Shown: positions 42,305-50,851 of the stretch, piece after piece | Layout of the letters: every line of letters begins with the position of its first letter | How positions within the stretch are numbered: the first letter of the stretch is position 1 | NCBI RefSeq assembly: GCF_004354015.1 | Contig: NZ_SMRU01000026.1 | Coordinates: forward strand, 27,551-91,550 | DNA: 64,000 nucleotides | Reading direction: 5' to 3' | Source: Arthrobacter terricola | Lineage (GTDB): Bacteria > Actinomycetota > Actinomycetes > Actinomycetales > Micrococcaceae | The notes under the pieces: model-generated | Seen by the model: only the letters and a program-made list of their open reading frames with translations | Told to the model about the DNA's origin: nothing | Database searches by the model: none | Program-made: the position numbers and the translations under genes

Positions 42305-42328
42305 CACGTCACTTTTGACGGCTAAACG

Positions 42329-43078
42329 CTAAGCGCCCTTGCCGAAGTAGTCCGCGCCACCGACGTACTCGGTGTGGCCGCTTTCGACGTCCGCCGTCAC
42401 CATCTTGGCTACTTCGGCCGCGAATTCTTCGACGGAATACAGCTTGCCTGCCTCGGCCCGGCGGGCTTCGATGGCCCCCGGGTTGGAACGGTCAAGAAGC
42501 GTCGCCGTGACGGTGCCCTCAATCATGTCGCCGGAAACCACCACGAGGGAGATGCCCTTCTCGGCGAGGCTCGGCAGCAAATCGCGCAGGGCATCTTCAC
42601 CGGCGCGCTTGCTCCGCGCTACCGGCTCGTATTCCGGCATGGTCGGGACGGTGCCGATGAAGTGAGCCTGGTGACTGGTGACGAACACCACACGGGACCC
42701 CTCCCGCATCTGCTCGATCGCAGCCTTGAGCATGTTGACCTGCGCGTCACGGTTCAGCTTGAGGGCGTAACCCTCTTCCATGCCGGACTCCATGCCGCCG
42801 GATGCATTCAGCACCAGGACATCGAGGGAACCGAACTCCTGGGTGGCTGCGGTGGCAAGCGCCTGCACGCCTTCCTGCGTGGTGAGGTCCGCTCCGACGG
42901 CAACGGCGCGGCCGCCGGCGGCCTGGATGTCGCCAACAACCTTGTTCGCCCGGGGCGCCTTTTGGCGGTAATTCACGACGACGGCGGCACCCTCGCCTGC
43001 CAGGATCTTGGCAACTTCCGCGCCGATGCCGCGCGAAGAACCCGTGACGATCGCGGTCTTGTTGTCCAGCAGTCCCAT
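42329..43078 (-). CDS. Atypical SDR-family oxidoreductase
   Basis: SDR of 249 residues. The cofactor motif TGSSRGIG (residues 12-19) is normal, but the NNAG block is NASGG and the catalytic Tyr-x3-Lys is replaced: Tyr150 and Lys157 are separated by six residues (YEPVARSK), with Ser135 in VTSHQAHF. Either the active site is rearranged or the protein is not a typical reductase. ATG 43078 was chosen because AAGGAG lies upstream; the frame extends to 43123. It is downstream of the fabG gene with a 162-base gap, the position where mycobacteria have inhA, but it shows no specific InhA features. Confidence 0.82.
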   Translation of the reverse strand: MGLLDNKTAIVTGSSRGIGAEVAKILAGEGAAVVVNYRQKAPRANKVVGDIQAAGGRAVAVGADLTTQEGVQALATAATQEFGSLDVLVLNASGGMESGMEEGYALKLNRDAQVNMLKAAIEQMREGSRVVFVTSHQAHFIGTVPTMPEYEPVARSKRAGEDALRDLLPSLAEKGISLVVVSGDMIEGTVTATLLDRSNPGAIEARRAEAGKLYSVEEFAAEVAKMVTADVESGHTEYVGGADYFGKGA

Positions 43079-43240
43079 TCGTGCTCCTTCATTCAAAACG
43101 TTCAATTTGTCCGATATGTCCAAGTTTTCTTAGCCCAGTCTCCATGATGCCAGCGGCTTTCCCTGTTCCGACTGTAGGCTTCCCACAAAGAACTGGGCAT
43201 GGCTGGGGTGGCCGCCCACGATTCCCGCGGCGCAAGCGGC

Positions 43241-43966
43241 CTAGTGGCCCATGCCCAAGCCGCCGTCCACCGGGATGACCGCTCCGGAGATGTAGGCAGC
43301 CTCGTCGCTCGCAATCCAGCGGACGACGTTTGCCACTTCCGATGCTTCCGCGAAGCGGCCAGCGGGAACGCTCGCCAAGTACGCCTTCTGGGTGTCCTCG
43401 GAAAGTTCGGCCGTCATGTCCGTGCTGATGAAACCGGGAGCCACCACGTTGGCCGTAATGCCGCGGCTGCCCAGCTCGCGGGTCAGCGAGCGGGCGATGC
43501 CCACCATGCCTGCCTTCGAGGCCGAGTAGTTGATCTGGCCCGGCGCGCCGTAAAGGCCGGATACCGAAGAAATCAGCACCACGCGGCCCTTGCGGAGGCG
43601 GATCATTCCTTTGGAGGCGCGCTTGATGACCCGGAACGCTCCCGTCAGGTTGGTGTCGATGACGGAGGTGAAGTCCTCTTCGCTCATGCGCAGGAGGAGG
43701 GTGTCCTTGGTGATTCCAGCATTCGCCACGAGGACTTCGACGGGCCCGTGGGCAGCTTCCACTTCCTTGAACGCCGCGTCGAGCGAAGCCTCGTCAGTGA
43801 CGTCGGCCTTGACGCCAAGGATGCCTTCCGGCAGGGGCGTCTCGCTGCGGTACGTCACGGCAACCTTGTCCCCGTTGGCAAGGAAGGACTCGGCGATGGC
43901 CAGGCCGATGCCGCGGTTTCCACCCGTCACGAGGACGCTCCGGCCGGCTGATACTGCTTCAGGCAT
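43241..43966 (-). CDS. fabG: 3-oxoacyl-[acyl-carrier-protein] reductase
   Basis: NADPH-dependent reductase of 241 residues for fatty-acid elongation. All SDR parts are present: VTGGNRGIGLAIAESF (14-29), NAGITKDTLLLRM, SSVSGLYGAPGQINYSASKAG (catalytic Ser, Tyr, Lys) and APGFISTDMT. It is like mycobacterial FabG1 (MabA). ATG at 43966 with GGAGAAGAGC upstream. The frame is open far upstream but without a plausible start. Gene order is fabG then the atypical SDR. Confidence 0.9.
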   Translation of the reverse strand: MPEAVSAGRSVLVTGGNRGIGLAIAESFLANGDKVAVTYRSETPLPEGILGVKADVTDEASLDAAFKEVEAAHGPVEVLVANAGITKDTLLLRMSEEDFTSVIDTNLTGAFRVIKRASKGMIRLRKGRVVLISSVSGLYGAPGQINYSASKAGMVGIARSLTRELGSRGITANVVAPGFISTDMTAELSEDTQKAYLASVPAGRFAEASEVANVVRWIASDEAAYISGAVIPVDGGLGMGH

Positions 43967-44120
43967 GCTCTTCTCCAAGGTTCCGCGGCAGCACCTTGCC
44001 GCTTGAAAGTGGGTGATTTCCTCGATCGATCTTAGCTGCCGGTAAGCCCGCGCCCCCTGCAGCGCGCCCCGGCGCGGTTTGGGCGCCCCCGTTCCATGGT
44101 GAGAGAATTGAGGGAAGCCG

Positions 44121-44696
44121 TTGGAGCGTGATGAATCAGTCGTGACAAGAGACAACAGTCCCCTGGATGTGCCGGGAGATCCGGACGCCGTTTCGGGTGA
44201 CCCTGTAGTACACAGCATTACCGACGCCGCTGCCGCCCACTCGGACGATATGCGCGAGCGGATGATCAAGTATGCCGTGGCCATGGGCATCCGCATGGTG
44301 TGCATCATCCTGATCTTCGTGGTGGATGGCTGGTTCAAGATCATTGCGATTGCCGGCGCGGTTTTCCTGCCGTGGATCGCCGTCGTGATCGCCAACGGCA
44401 GCGACAAAGCCGAGGTGCATAGCGACGCGTTGTTGGATTACCTGCCGTCCGGCGAGCTGGAGGCTCCCGCGGCCGAGGAATCCGAGAGTGCGGGCACCGC
44501 CGTGTTCGAGGGCGAACTGGTCGACGACGAGGCCGGCGCCGCCTCGGAGAGCCCCAAGCAGGACGACCCCAAGCAATACACCAGGAACGACGACGGTATC
44601 CGTCAGGAGAACGATTTCCCGCGGGAAGGACAACCCATTCCCGCCGGCGAAAAGCACACGTATCCGCACCGCGGAAGAGAACAGGCGGCTTCATGA
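44121..44696 (+). CDS. DUF3099 membrane protein
   Basis: Conserved actinobacterial membrane protein of 191 residues. The DUF3099 core is VHSITDAAAAHSDDMRERMIKYAVAMGIRMVCIILIFVVDGWFKIIAIAGAVFLPWIAV, with two membrane segments (about 53-69 and 74-91). The C-terminal 90 residues are acidic and low-complexity. TTG at 44121 is the likely start (AGGGA six bases upstream); GTG 44142 is possible. Its stop overlaps the next ATG (ATGA), so it is translationally coupled to the small Cys protein and SURF1. Function unknown; cytochrome oxidase assembly context. Confidence 0.82.
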   Translation: MERDESVVTRDNSPLDVPGDPDAVSGDPVVHSITDAAAAHSDDMRERMIKYAVAMGIRMVCIILIFVVDGWFKIIAIAGAVFLPWIAVVIANGSDKAEVHSDALLDYLPSGELEAPAAEESESAGTAVFEGELVDDEAGAASESPKQDDPKQYTRNDDGIRQENDFPREGQPIPAGEKHTYPHRGREQAAS

Positions 44697-44983
44697 ACAT
44701 CTTCACAATGGGCAGCCCGGGGGTCGACGGCGGGCAACAAGCCGCCGGTGAGGATTTGCCCAAGGCGATGTGTTCGCGCAAAGGCTGCCGGGCGGACGCC
44801 ACGTGGCAGCTCTTGTGGAACAACCCCCGCGTCCACACGCCCGACCGCCGCAAAGTCTGGCTTTCCTGCGGCGAGCATCGGGAGTGGCTCGAGGACTACC
44901 TGCAAACGCGGGGACTCTGGAAAGAAACCATTCCGTTCGATAGTAGCGACAACGAAGCCGCTGCTGCAGGCGAGGTCCGCTGA
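44693..44983 (+). CDS. Small conserved Cys/His protein
   Basis: Protein of 96 residues with no membrane segment. The conserved part CSRKGCRADATWQLLWNNPRVHTPDRRKVWLSCGEHREWLEDYL carries Cys27, Cys32, Cys59 and a His, arranged like a small zinc ribbon. Relatives are sometimes labelled acetone carboxylase by automatic transfer, which nothing here supports. It overlaps DUF3099 by four bases and its TGA directly precedes the SURF1 ATG, so it is part of the same operon. Confidence 0.75.
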   Translation: MNIFTMGSPGVDGGQQAAGEDLPKAMCSRKGCRADATWQLLWNNPRVHTPDRRKVWLSCGEHREWLEDYLQTRGLWKETIPFDSSDNEAAAAGEVR

Positions 44984-45838
44984 ATGTACCGTTTTCTCTT
45001 CTCCAGCAAGTGGCTGGGCTATTTCGTCCTGGCCGCGATCTTCGCCACTGGCTGCGTCTTCCTTGGCCGCTGGCAAATGGACCGGCGGGCCGAGACGTTG
45101 GCCGAGATCAACCGGGTAGTCACCAATTATTCGGCTACGCCCATTCAGTTCGCCGCTGCCAAGCAACAATTCCAATCCTTGAATCCGGACAAGGAATGGA
45201 CCCAGGTGGAACTGCATGGCCATTACGAGGTTTCCGATGAACGCGTTGTCCGCAACCGTCCCCTCAACGGCCAGCCCGGCTACGAAGTCGTGGTGCCGTT
45301 CCGTCTGACGAGCGGAGAGGCAGTGATCGTCGACCGTGGATGGCTGCCTATCGGAAACAACACCCCGGGACATCCGGACAGTATCCCTGCTCCGCCCTCA
45401 GGCGAGGCGACCGTCGTCGTACGCTTGCAGGCCTCTGAACCCAATCTGGACCGTGGCGTGGTCGAAGGCCAGTTGGCGTCCATCGACCTCCCCTCCTATG
45501 CCAAAGAACTGAGTTACCCCATAATGACGGGCGCGTATGGACAGCTCGCTACGGAGTCTCCGGCGGTGCAGCCCATGCCGGCTCCTTTCGCCATGCCCTC
45601 CACCGACGAGGGGACGCACCTGTCCTACTCGCTGCAATGGTTTGCCTTCGGCGTGCTGATGTTCGTCGCGTTCGGCTATGCGGCCAAGCAACAGGCGCGC
45701 AACGCCCGGATCGATGCCGAGGACGAGGAAGAGGAGATCGGCGCCACTCCGCGTCGGAAGGTGCCAGCCCCGCGGAAGTCGAAGCGGGACACCGACGAAG
45801 ATGAGGAAGACGCCATCCTGGATGCGCAAGGCTACTGA
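44984..45838 (+). CDS. SURF1-family cytochrome oxidase assembly protein
   Basis: Membrane protein of 284 residues that helps insert heme a into cytochrome c oxidase. An N-terminal membrane segment (SSKWLGYFVLAAIFATGCVFLGRWQMDRR) with the SURF1 start GRWQ. A periplasmic domain has RNRPLNGQPGYEVVVPFRL and AVIVDRGWLP, and a second membrane segment is LQWFAFGVLMFVAFGYAAK near 218-236. The acidic C-terminal tail is cytoplasmic. It starts directly after the small Cys gene. Heme A and O synthase genes are in the same window (60752-62876). Confidence 0.9.
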   Translation: MYRFLFSSKWLGYFVLAAIFATGCVFLGRWQMDRRAETLAEINRVVTNYSATPIQFAAAKQQFQSLNPDKEWTQVELHGHYEVSDERVVRNRPLNGQPGYEVVVPFRLTSGEAVIVDRGWLPIGNNTPGHPDSIPAPPSGEATVVVRLQASEPNLDRGVVEGQLASIDLPSYAKELSYPIMTGAYGQLATESPAVQPMPAPFAMPSTDEGTHLSYSLQWFAFGVLMFVAFGYAAKQQARNARIDAEDEEEEIGATPRRKVPAPRKSKRDTDEDEEDAILDAQGY

Positions 45839-46307
45839 CACGATTCCGGTTCCCGTCCGCAACGTGAAATCGGCGCTCGTTGCCGCCGGGGCACAAGACA
45901 CAGTGCGGACATTCGAGGACAACGTTCCGACGGCGGCGGCCGCCGCCGCGATTCTCGGTTGCGACGTTGCGGCGATCGCCAACAGCCTCGTCTTCGAGCT
46001 CGACGGCGCACCCTTGCTGATCCTCGCCAGCGGAGCTGCGAAAGTGGATACGGCCTTGGTCGCTGCCACCTTGGGGTCCGCGAAGATCCGCCGCGCAAGC
46101 CCTGCCTTCGTCCTGGAGCACACCGGGCAGGCAGTAGGCGGCGTCGCACCGGTAGGCCACCCGCAACCGATCCGCACCCTCCTGGACTTATCGCTCGAAG
46201 GACACGAGCTTCTCTGGGCGGGAGCCGGCGACCATTATTCGATGTTTTCCATCACGTACAGCGAACTCCAACGCATCACGTCCGCGGAGCCCTTGCGGGT
46301 CCGCTGA
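45822..46307 (+). CDS. YbaK/EbsC-type aminoacyl-tRNA deacylase
   Basis: Protein of 161 residues that hydrolyses mischarged tRNA such as Cys-tRNA(Pro). The YbaK fold is seen in TAAAAAAILGCDVAAIANSLVFELDGAPLLILASGAAKVD with the Lys and in GQAVGGVAPVGHPQPIRTLLDLSLEGHELLWAGAGD. ATG at 45822 overlaps the last five codons of the SURF1 gene and is in another frame; no other start fits. It is read with SURF1. Confidence 0.88.
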   Translation: MRKATDTIPVPVRNVKSALVAAGAQDTVRTFEDNVPTAAAAAAILGCDVAAIANSLVFELDGAPLLILASGAAKVDTALVAATLGSAKIRRASPAFVLEHTGQAVGGVAPVGHPQPIRTLLDLSLEGHELLWAGAGDHYSMFSITYSELQRITSAEPLRVR

Positions 46308-46372
46308 GGCGCCGGCAAGTACCCGCGGTTGATGGGCCTTGCGGCACACATTGATCTCTTCGCGGCTCCCGA

Positions 46373-46378
46373 TAGGCT
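46373..46378 (+). promoter_or_regulatory. -10 box (TAGGCT) for SRPBCC gene
   Basis: TAGGCT is 7 bases upstream of the ATG at 46386; no ribosome site. Leaderless start is likely. Confidence 0.45.
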
Positions 46379-46385
46379 GGGTGCC

Positions 46386-46829
46386 ATGGCTGAATTCACG
46401 TACGTCACGTACATCGAAGGAACCCCTGATCGGATCTGGACGGCGCTGACGGATGCCGCACAGAGCGCCGAGTACTGGGGACACGCGAATGTTTCCGATT
46501 GGAAGTCCGGTTCCCGCTGGGAACACCAACGCACCGACGGATCCGAAACGGCCGACGTCGTCGGGACCATCCTGGAAGCCACGCCTCCCACCCGGCTCGT
46601 AAATACGTGGGAGGATCCGGCCAATCCGGGCCTCGGGAAGCCCGACGTCGTCACGTTCACCATCGAGGCCCATGACGGCGTTGCCCGGCTCACCGTCCAC
46701 CACCGGAACATCGCCGACGACGAGCAACTCGCCATCGCGAGCCACGGATGGGCGGCGGTCATATCCAACTTGAAGAGCTACATAGAACTCGGCCGTCCGC
46801 TTCCCCACGCGCCGTGGGAGATGCCGTAA
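46386..46829 (+). CDS. SRPBCC (AHSA1-like) domain protein
   Basis: Small START-like fold protein of 147 residues. It starts MAEFTYVTYIEGTPDRIWTALTDAAQSAEYWG, the usual first strand-helix of the family, and has DVVGTILEATPPTRLVNTWEDP and VARLTVHHRNI. The fold binds hydrophobic ligands or modulates HSP90-type partners; here the role is unknown. ATG is placed by a -10 box 7 bases upstream. Convergent with the ABC-F gene. Confidence 0.85.
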   Translation: MAEFTYVTYIEGTPDRIWTALTDAAQSAEYWGHANVSDWKSGSRWEHQRTDGSETADVVGTILEATPPTRLVNTWEDPANPGLGKPDVVTFTIEAHDGVARLTVHHRNIADDEQLAIASHGWAAVISNLKSYIELGRPLPHAPWEMP

Positions 46830-46858
46830 TCGAAGAAGCTCCGACCGGCCAGGTCCCC

Positions 46859-48457
46859 TTAGGCGAGGGTAATGAGGTCGAGGTAGTCAGCGCTCCAATG
46901 GTCCTCGACGCCGTCCGGGAGCAGCACAACCCGTTCCGGGTTGAGCGCTTCGACGGCGCCTTCGTCGTGGCTCACAAGCACGACGGCGCCGGAGTAGTTC
47001 CGCAGGGCACCCAGGATCTCCGCGCGGCTGGCGGGGTCGAGGTTGTTGGTGGGTTCATCAAGGAGCAGCACGTTTGCGCTTGACGCCACGATGGTCGCGA
47101 GTGCCAGGCGCGTCTTCTCGCCGCCGGAGAGCACTCCCGCCGGCTTGTCGACATCGTCACCGGAGAACAGGAAGGAACCAAGGATCCCGCGGACTTCCGC
47201 GTCTTTCATGTCAGGCGCGGAGGAACGCATGTTTTCCAGGACGGTGCGCTCGTGGTCCAGGGTTTCGTGTTCCTGGGCGTAGTAGCCCACCTTGAGTCCG
47301 TGGCCGGGAAGGATATCCCCGGTATCCGGCTTGTCCACGCCGGCGAGCATCCGAAGCAGCGTCGTCTTGCCCGCGCCGTTGAGTCCAAGGATAACCACCT
47401 TGGATCCGCGGTCGATTGCGAGGTCCACATCCGTGAAGATTTCCAACGAGCCATAGGACTTGCTCAATCCCTCCGCGGTGAGCGGAGTCTTGCCGCAGGG
47501 AGCGGGATCCGGGAAGCGCAGCGCGGCCACGCGGTCGTGCTCGCGGACGGCCTCCAGCCCGCCCAACAGGCGCTCGGCACGCTTGGCCATGTTCTGCGCG
47601 GCGACTGCCTTGGTGGCCTTGGCGCGCATCTTATTGGCCTGGTCCATGAGGACCTGGGCTTTCTTTTCGGCGTTGGCCCGTTCCCGCTTGCGGGCGCGTT
47701 CGTCGGTTTCGCGCTGCTGGAGGTACCGCTTCCATCCCATGTTGTAGAAGTCGATCTGCGCGCGGTTCGCGTCCAGGTGGTACACCTTGTTGACCGTGGC
47801 TTCGAGGAGTTCGACGTCGTGGCTGATCACGATCAAGCCGCCCTGGTGGCTCTTGAGGAAGTCGCGAAGCCACGAGATGGAGTCAGCGTCCAAGTGGTTG
47901 GTGGGCTCGTCCAGGAGCAGGGTTTCAGCGTCGGAGTACAGGATCCGGGCCAATTCCACGCGTCGGCGCTGGCCACCCGACAGGGTCTTGAGTGGCTGGT
48001 TGAGGAGCCGGTCAGGCAGGGCGAGATTGGAGGAGATCGCCGCAGCCGCAGCTTCGGCAGCATAACCGCCGCCAGCCAGGAACTCGGCTTCCAAACGGTC
48101 GTAGCGGTTCATTGCCTTGCGCTGGACTGCCGGGTCTTCGCTGGACATGTCCGCTTGTGCTTGCTTCAGCTTGCCCACCACGACGTCAAGGCCGCGGGCA
48201 GAGAGAATGCGGTCGCGTGCCAGCTGCTCCATGTCCGGAGTGCGCGGGTCCTGCGGAAGGTATCCGATTTCGCCGCTGCGGGTCACCTTGCCGGCCGCGG
48301 GGAGTCCCTCGCCGGCGAGCACACGGGTAAGGGTGGTCTTGCCGGCACCGTTGCGGCCGACCAGCCCGATCTTGTCCCCTTTGTCTATCCGGAAGCTGAC
48401 CTGGTCCATGAGCAGCCGGGCGCCGGCGCGCAGTTCGAGTTCCTGGACGGTAATCAC
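46859..48457 (-). CDS. ABC-F family ATPase
   Basis: Soluble twin ATPase of 532 residues that acts on the ribosome exit or peptidyl-tRNA site. First cassette: GRNGAGKTTLTRVLAG, LSGGQRRRVELARIL, LDEPTNHLD. Second cassette: GLNGAGKTTLLRMLAG, LSGGEKTRLALATIV, LDEPTNNLDP. The linker between them (residues about 245-310) is charged and helical, rich in Lys and Arg, the P-site tRNA interaction motif of the family. No membrane segments. GTG start at 48457; a TAGACT box lies about 90 bases upstream (48547-48552). It could be a housekeeping factor or a resistance type. Confidence 0.9.
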   Translation of the reverse strand: MITVQELELRAGARLLMDQVSFRIDKGDKIGLVGRNGAGKTTLTRVLAGEGLPAAGKVTRSGEIGYLPQDPRTPDMEQLARDRILSARGLDVVVGKLKQAQADMSSEDPAVQRKAMNRYDRLEAEFLAGGGYAAEAAAAAISSNLALPDRLLNQPLKTLSGGQRRRVELARILYSDAETLLLDEPTNHLDADSISWLRDFLKSHQGGLIVISHDVELLEATVNKVYHLDANRAQIDFYNMGWKRYLQQRETDERARKRERANAEKKAQVLMDQANKMRAKATKAVAAQNMAKRAERLLGGLEAVREHDRVAALRFPDPAPCGKTPLTAEGLSKSYGSLEIFTDVDLAIDRGSKVVILGLNGAGKTTLLRMLAGVDKPDTGDILPGHGLKVGYYAQEHETLDHERTVLENMRSSAPDMKDAEVRGILGSFLFSGDDVDKPAGVLSGGEKTRLALATIVASSANVLLLDEPTNNLDPASRAEILGALRNYSGAVVLVSHDEGAVEALNPERVVLLPDGVEDHWSADYLDLITLA

Positions 48458-48794
48458 TTCGGGAAATGCCTTTCAACGGGGAACACCCACCGCGCCGGAA
48501 TCCACGGCGCTGCAAAGGTGGAGGGGCCGCAAGAACGGCCTGTCCAAGTCTACTGGCAGGGCGGCCGACTCGCGCCATCCGCTCCTCCACGGCCGCACAT
48601 CTAAGCGGCAGCCGGGCCGATGGGCGCCTTCCCCGACGAAATTGTGGGACCGCCCCAACGGCCTTTGCCGCGCATTGTGGCACCGCGACAAAAAGCGCCT
48701 CCGGCTTCCTCAGTAACCTCGAAAAGAAGGGTTTCCCTGTGACCACCCCGGCCTACCCAGGCCACCCACCCGCACCCCCAAAAAAGAGGACTCC
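48458..48794. other. Intergenic region between ABC-F gene and bioY
   Basis: 337 bases shared by divergent promoters. It holds the TAGACT box for the ABC-F gene (48547-48552), followed in its leader by a hairpin GGCCGTTCTTGCGGCC. On the bioY side there is only an AGAGGA ribosome site before 48795. I could not find a clear biotin-regulator palindrome, nor a riboswitch. Confidence 0.4.
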
Positions 48795-49433
48795 ATGAGC
48801 AGTACCGAAGCCGCACCCGCGAAGCGATCCCCCCAACGCATTCGCTGGACCTCCACCGACATCGGCCTCATTGCAGTATTCGCGGCCTTGGTTGCCGTCT
48901 CCGCCGTTGTTCCCGGAATCCCTGTCGGTGCCCTGGGCGTCCCAATCACCATCCAGACCCTCGCTGTCATGCTCACCGGCCTCGTCCTGGGCGGCGGGAG
49001 GGCCTTCGCCGCCGTCGGGCTTTACACCCTCCTTGGTTTCGCCGGCCTTCCGATCTTCAGCGGCGGCCGCAGCGGCCTCGGTATCCTCGCGACGCCGTCC
49101 GCCGGATACATCATTGCTTTCCCGCTGGCTGCCGCCGCGGCCGGCTGGCTGGCGGCGCGCATTGTGCGCAAGACGAGCAAGTACCGCACTGTGTTGCTCT
49201 TCGCCGCGGCGATGCTCTGCAGCATCGTCCTCATCCATGGCCTCGGTGTGGTGGGCTTCATGGTCAACGGCAAGTTCGACTTCGCGAAAGCGTTCCTCGC
49301 CGACCTTCCCTACTACCCTGGCGATACCATCAAGAATGTCCTTGCTGCCGTGATCGCGGTCGCCCTCCACAAAGCGTTCCCGGACATCCTGGTCCGCCGT
49401 GCGCGCCGCACGAACAACACAACCTCGAAGTAG
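48795..49433 (+). CDS. bioY: Biotin transporter substrate-binding component BioY
   Basis: Membrane S-component of a vitamin ECF transporter, 212 residues and about six membrane segments. Conserved BioY features are GVPITIQTLAVMLTGLVLGGGRAFAAVGLYTLLGFAGLPIFSGGRSGLGIL and TAGYIIAFPLA-like segment (TPSAGYIIAFPLAAAAAGW). ATG at 48795 with AGAGGA six bases upstream. First gene of the bioY-bioM-bioN operon (17 bases before the ATPase). Confidence 0.94.
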   Translation: MSSTEAAPAKRSPQRIRWTSTDIGLIAVFAALVAVSAVVPGIPVGALGVPITIQTLAVMLTGLVLGGGRAFAAVGLYTLLGFAGLPIFSGGRSGLGILATPSAGYIIAFPLAAAAAGWLAARIVRKTSKYRTVLLFAAAMLCSIVLIHGLGVVGFMVNGKFDFAKAFLADLPYYPGDTIKNVLAAVIAVALHKAFPDILVRRARRTNNTTSK

Positions 49434-49450
49434 AACAGAAGAAGCAACAC

Positions 49451-50206
49451 GTGGGTTCCATCATTCTCAACGCCGTCTCAGTAAGTGTCTACGAGGACGA
49501 GCACTCCTCGCCCAAGGCCTTGCTCCAGGACGTCTCGCTGGAACTCACTGAGCAGCGCATTGCCGTCATCGGGGCCAACGGCTCGGGGAAGTCCACCTTG
49601 CTGCGCTTGCTCAATGGCCTCGTGCCTCCGAGCCAGGGTACTGTCACGGTGGACGGAGCCGACACCGTTGCTGAAGCACGGAAGGTCCGCAGCCAGGTCG
49701 GGTTCGTGTTCACCGATCCGTTGTCGCAATTGGTCATGCCCACCGGGCGGGAAGACGTCGAGCTTTCCCTTCGGCGTTCCGTCAAGAACCGCAAAGAACG
49801 GGCAACCCGCGCGGAATCCGTCCTTGAGCGGTTCGGCCTCCTGCCGTTGGCCGACCAGAGCATCTACGAACTCTCCGGCGGCGAACGCCAACTGCTTGCG
49901 TTGGCTGCCGTACTTGCGGTGAATCCCGCTGTCCTGGTCCTCGACGAACCGTCAACCCTCCTGGACTTGCGCAACCGCGAACTGCTGCGGCGCACGCTCG
50001 CGGACTTGGAGCAGCAGATCATCCTGTCCACCCATGATCTCGAGCTCGCGCTGGAAGCGGAGCGGGTCCTGGTGGTGGATGGCGGAAGGATCGTGTTCGA
50101 CGGCGGGGCGAGCGACGCAGTCGAACATTACCGGGCGCTGTGCTCGGCGGTGGTCGAGGCTCCCGGTCCGCGAAACCATCCGCAAAACCAGGTGCAGGCG
50201 CCATGA
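49451..50206 (+). CDS. bioM: ECF transporter ATPase (BioM)
   Basis: Energy-coupling ATPase of 251 residues. Walker A GANGSGKSTLLRLLNG, Q-loop FVFTDPLSQLVMPTGREDVEL, signature LSGGERQLLALAAVL, Walker B VLVLDEPSTLLD and switch His in LSTHDLELAL. Start is GTG at 49451, 17 bases after the bioY stop. The next gene overlaps by four bases. Its place next to bioY and bioN makes it the dedicated biotin ECF ATPase. Confidence 0.93.
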   Translation: MGSIILNAVSVSVYEDEHSSPKALLQDVSLELTEQRIAVIGANGSGKSTLLRLLNGLVPPSQGTVTVDGADTVAEARKVRSQVGFVFTDPLSQLVMPTGREDVELSLRRSVKNRKERATRAESVLERFGLLPLADQSIYELSGGERQLLALAAVLAVNPAVLVLDEPSTLLDLRNRELLRRTLADLEQQIILSTHDLELALEAERVLVVDGGRIVFDGGASDAVEHYRALCSAVVEAPGPRNHPQNQVQAP

Positions 50207-50838
50207 GGCGCCGCGGCGTCTTAATCCCGTACTACGTGCGCGGCAACTCGGTGGTGCATCGCACGCCGCTGTGGTTGAAGTTCCTGCTGGTTGCGGCCTG
50301 CGGCCTGGCGTCTTTCCTGATTGTCGACTGGCTCGTCTCGGCAGTGGTCCTGGCGATCATGTGCGCACTTTTCCTGCTGAGCGGCGCGGGCTTCAAGCGG
50401 CTCATCCGCGCTGTCTGGCTAGTGACCCCGCTCCTCGCGGCAGTCGGCGCGTTCCAGTGGTGGCAACTCGGCGGCCCTGTCGCGGCGAGGATTGTCCTCA
50501 ACGTACTGGTTTGCGTTGTTGCGGCTTCGGTCCTGACGGCGACCACCCCTGTGCAGGCGTTGCTTGACGGCGTGGTGGCGCTTTCGAAGCCTTTCCGCCG
50601 TTTTGGCGCGGATCCGGAGCGCTTCGCGTTGACCATCGCCATCATGCTGCGGAGTATTCCGTTCATCGCGGGGGCGTTCAGCGATGTCCGCGACTCGGCC
50701 CGTGCCCGCGGGCTGGAACGCAATCCGCGCGCCTTGGTTCTGCCGGTATTCATCACCACCGTCGCTTATGCCCGCCAGACGGGCGATGCCTTGGCCGCGC
50801 GCGGCTTGGGCGAAGCAGAGGATTCGCCTGTCGATTGA
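50203..50838 (+). CDS. bioN: ECF transporter transmembrane component (BioN)
   Basis: Integral membrane T-component of 211 residues that couples the ATPase to BioY. About five hydrophobic segments (e.g. LKFLLVAACGLASFLIVDWLVSAVVLAIMCALFLLSG). The cytoplasmic coupling motif SARARGLERNP with the conserved Ala-Arg-Gly is seen near residue 175, and a second AARGLGEAE at the end. ATG at 50203 overlaps the bioM stop (ATGA). Confidence 0.92.
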   Translation: MRRRGVLIPYYVRGNSVVHRTPLWLKFLLVAACGLASFLIVDWLVSAVVLAIMCALFLLSGAGFKRLIRAVWLVTPLLAAVGAFQWWQLGGPVAARIVLNVLVCVVAASVLTATTPVQALLDGVVALSKPFRRFGADPERFALTIAIMLRSIPFIAGAFSDVRDSARARGLERNPRALVLPVFITTVAYARQTGDALAARGLGEAEDSPVD

Positions 50839-50851
50839 GGTACCGCCACAA

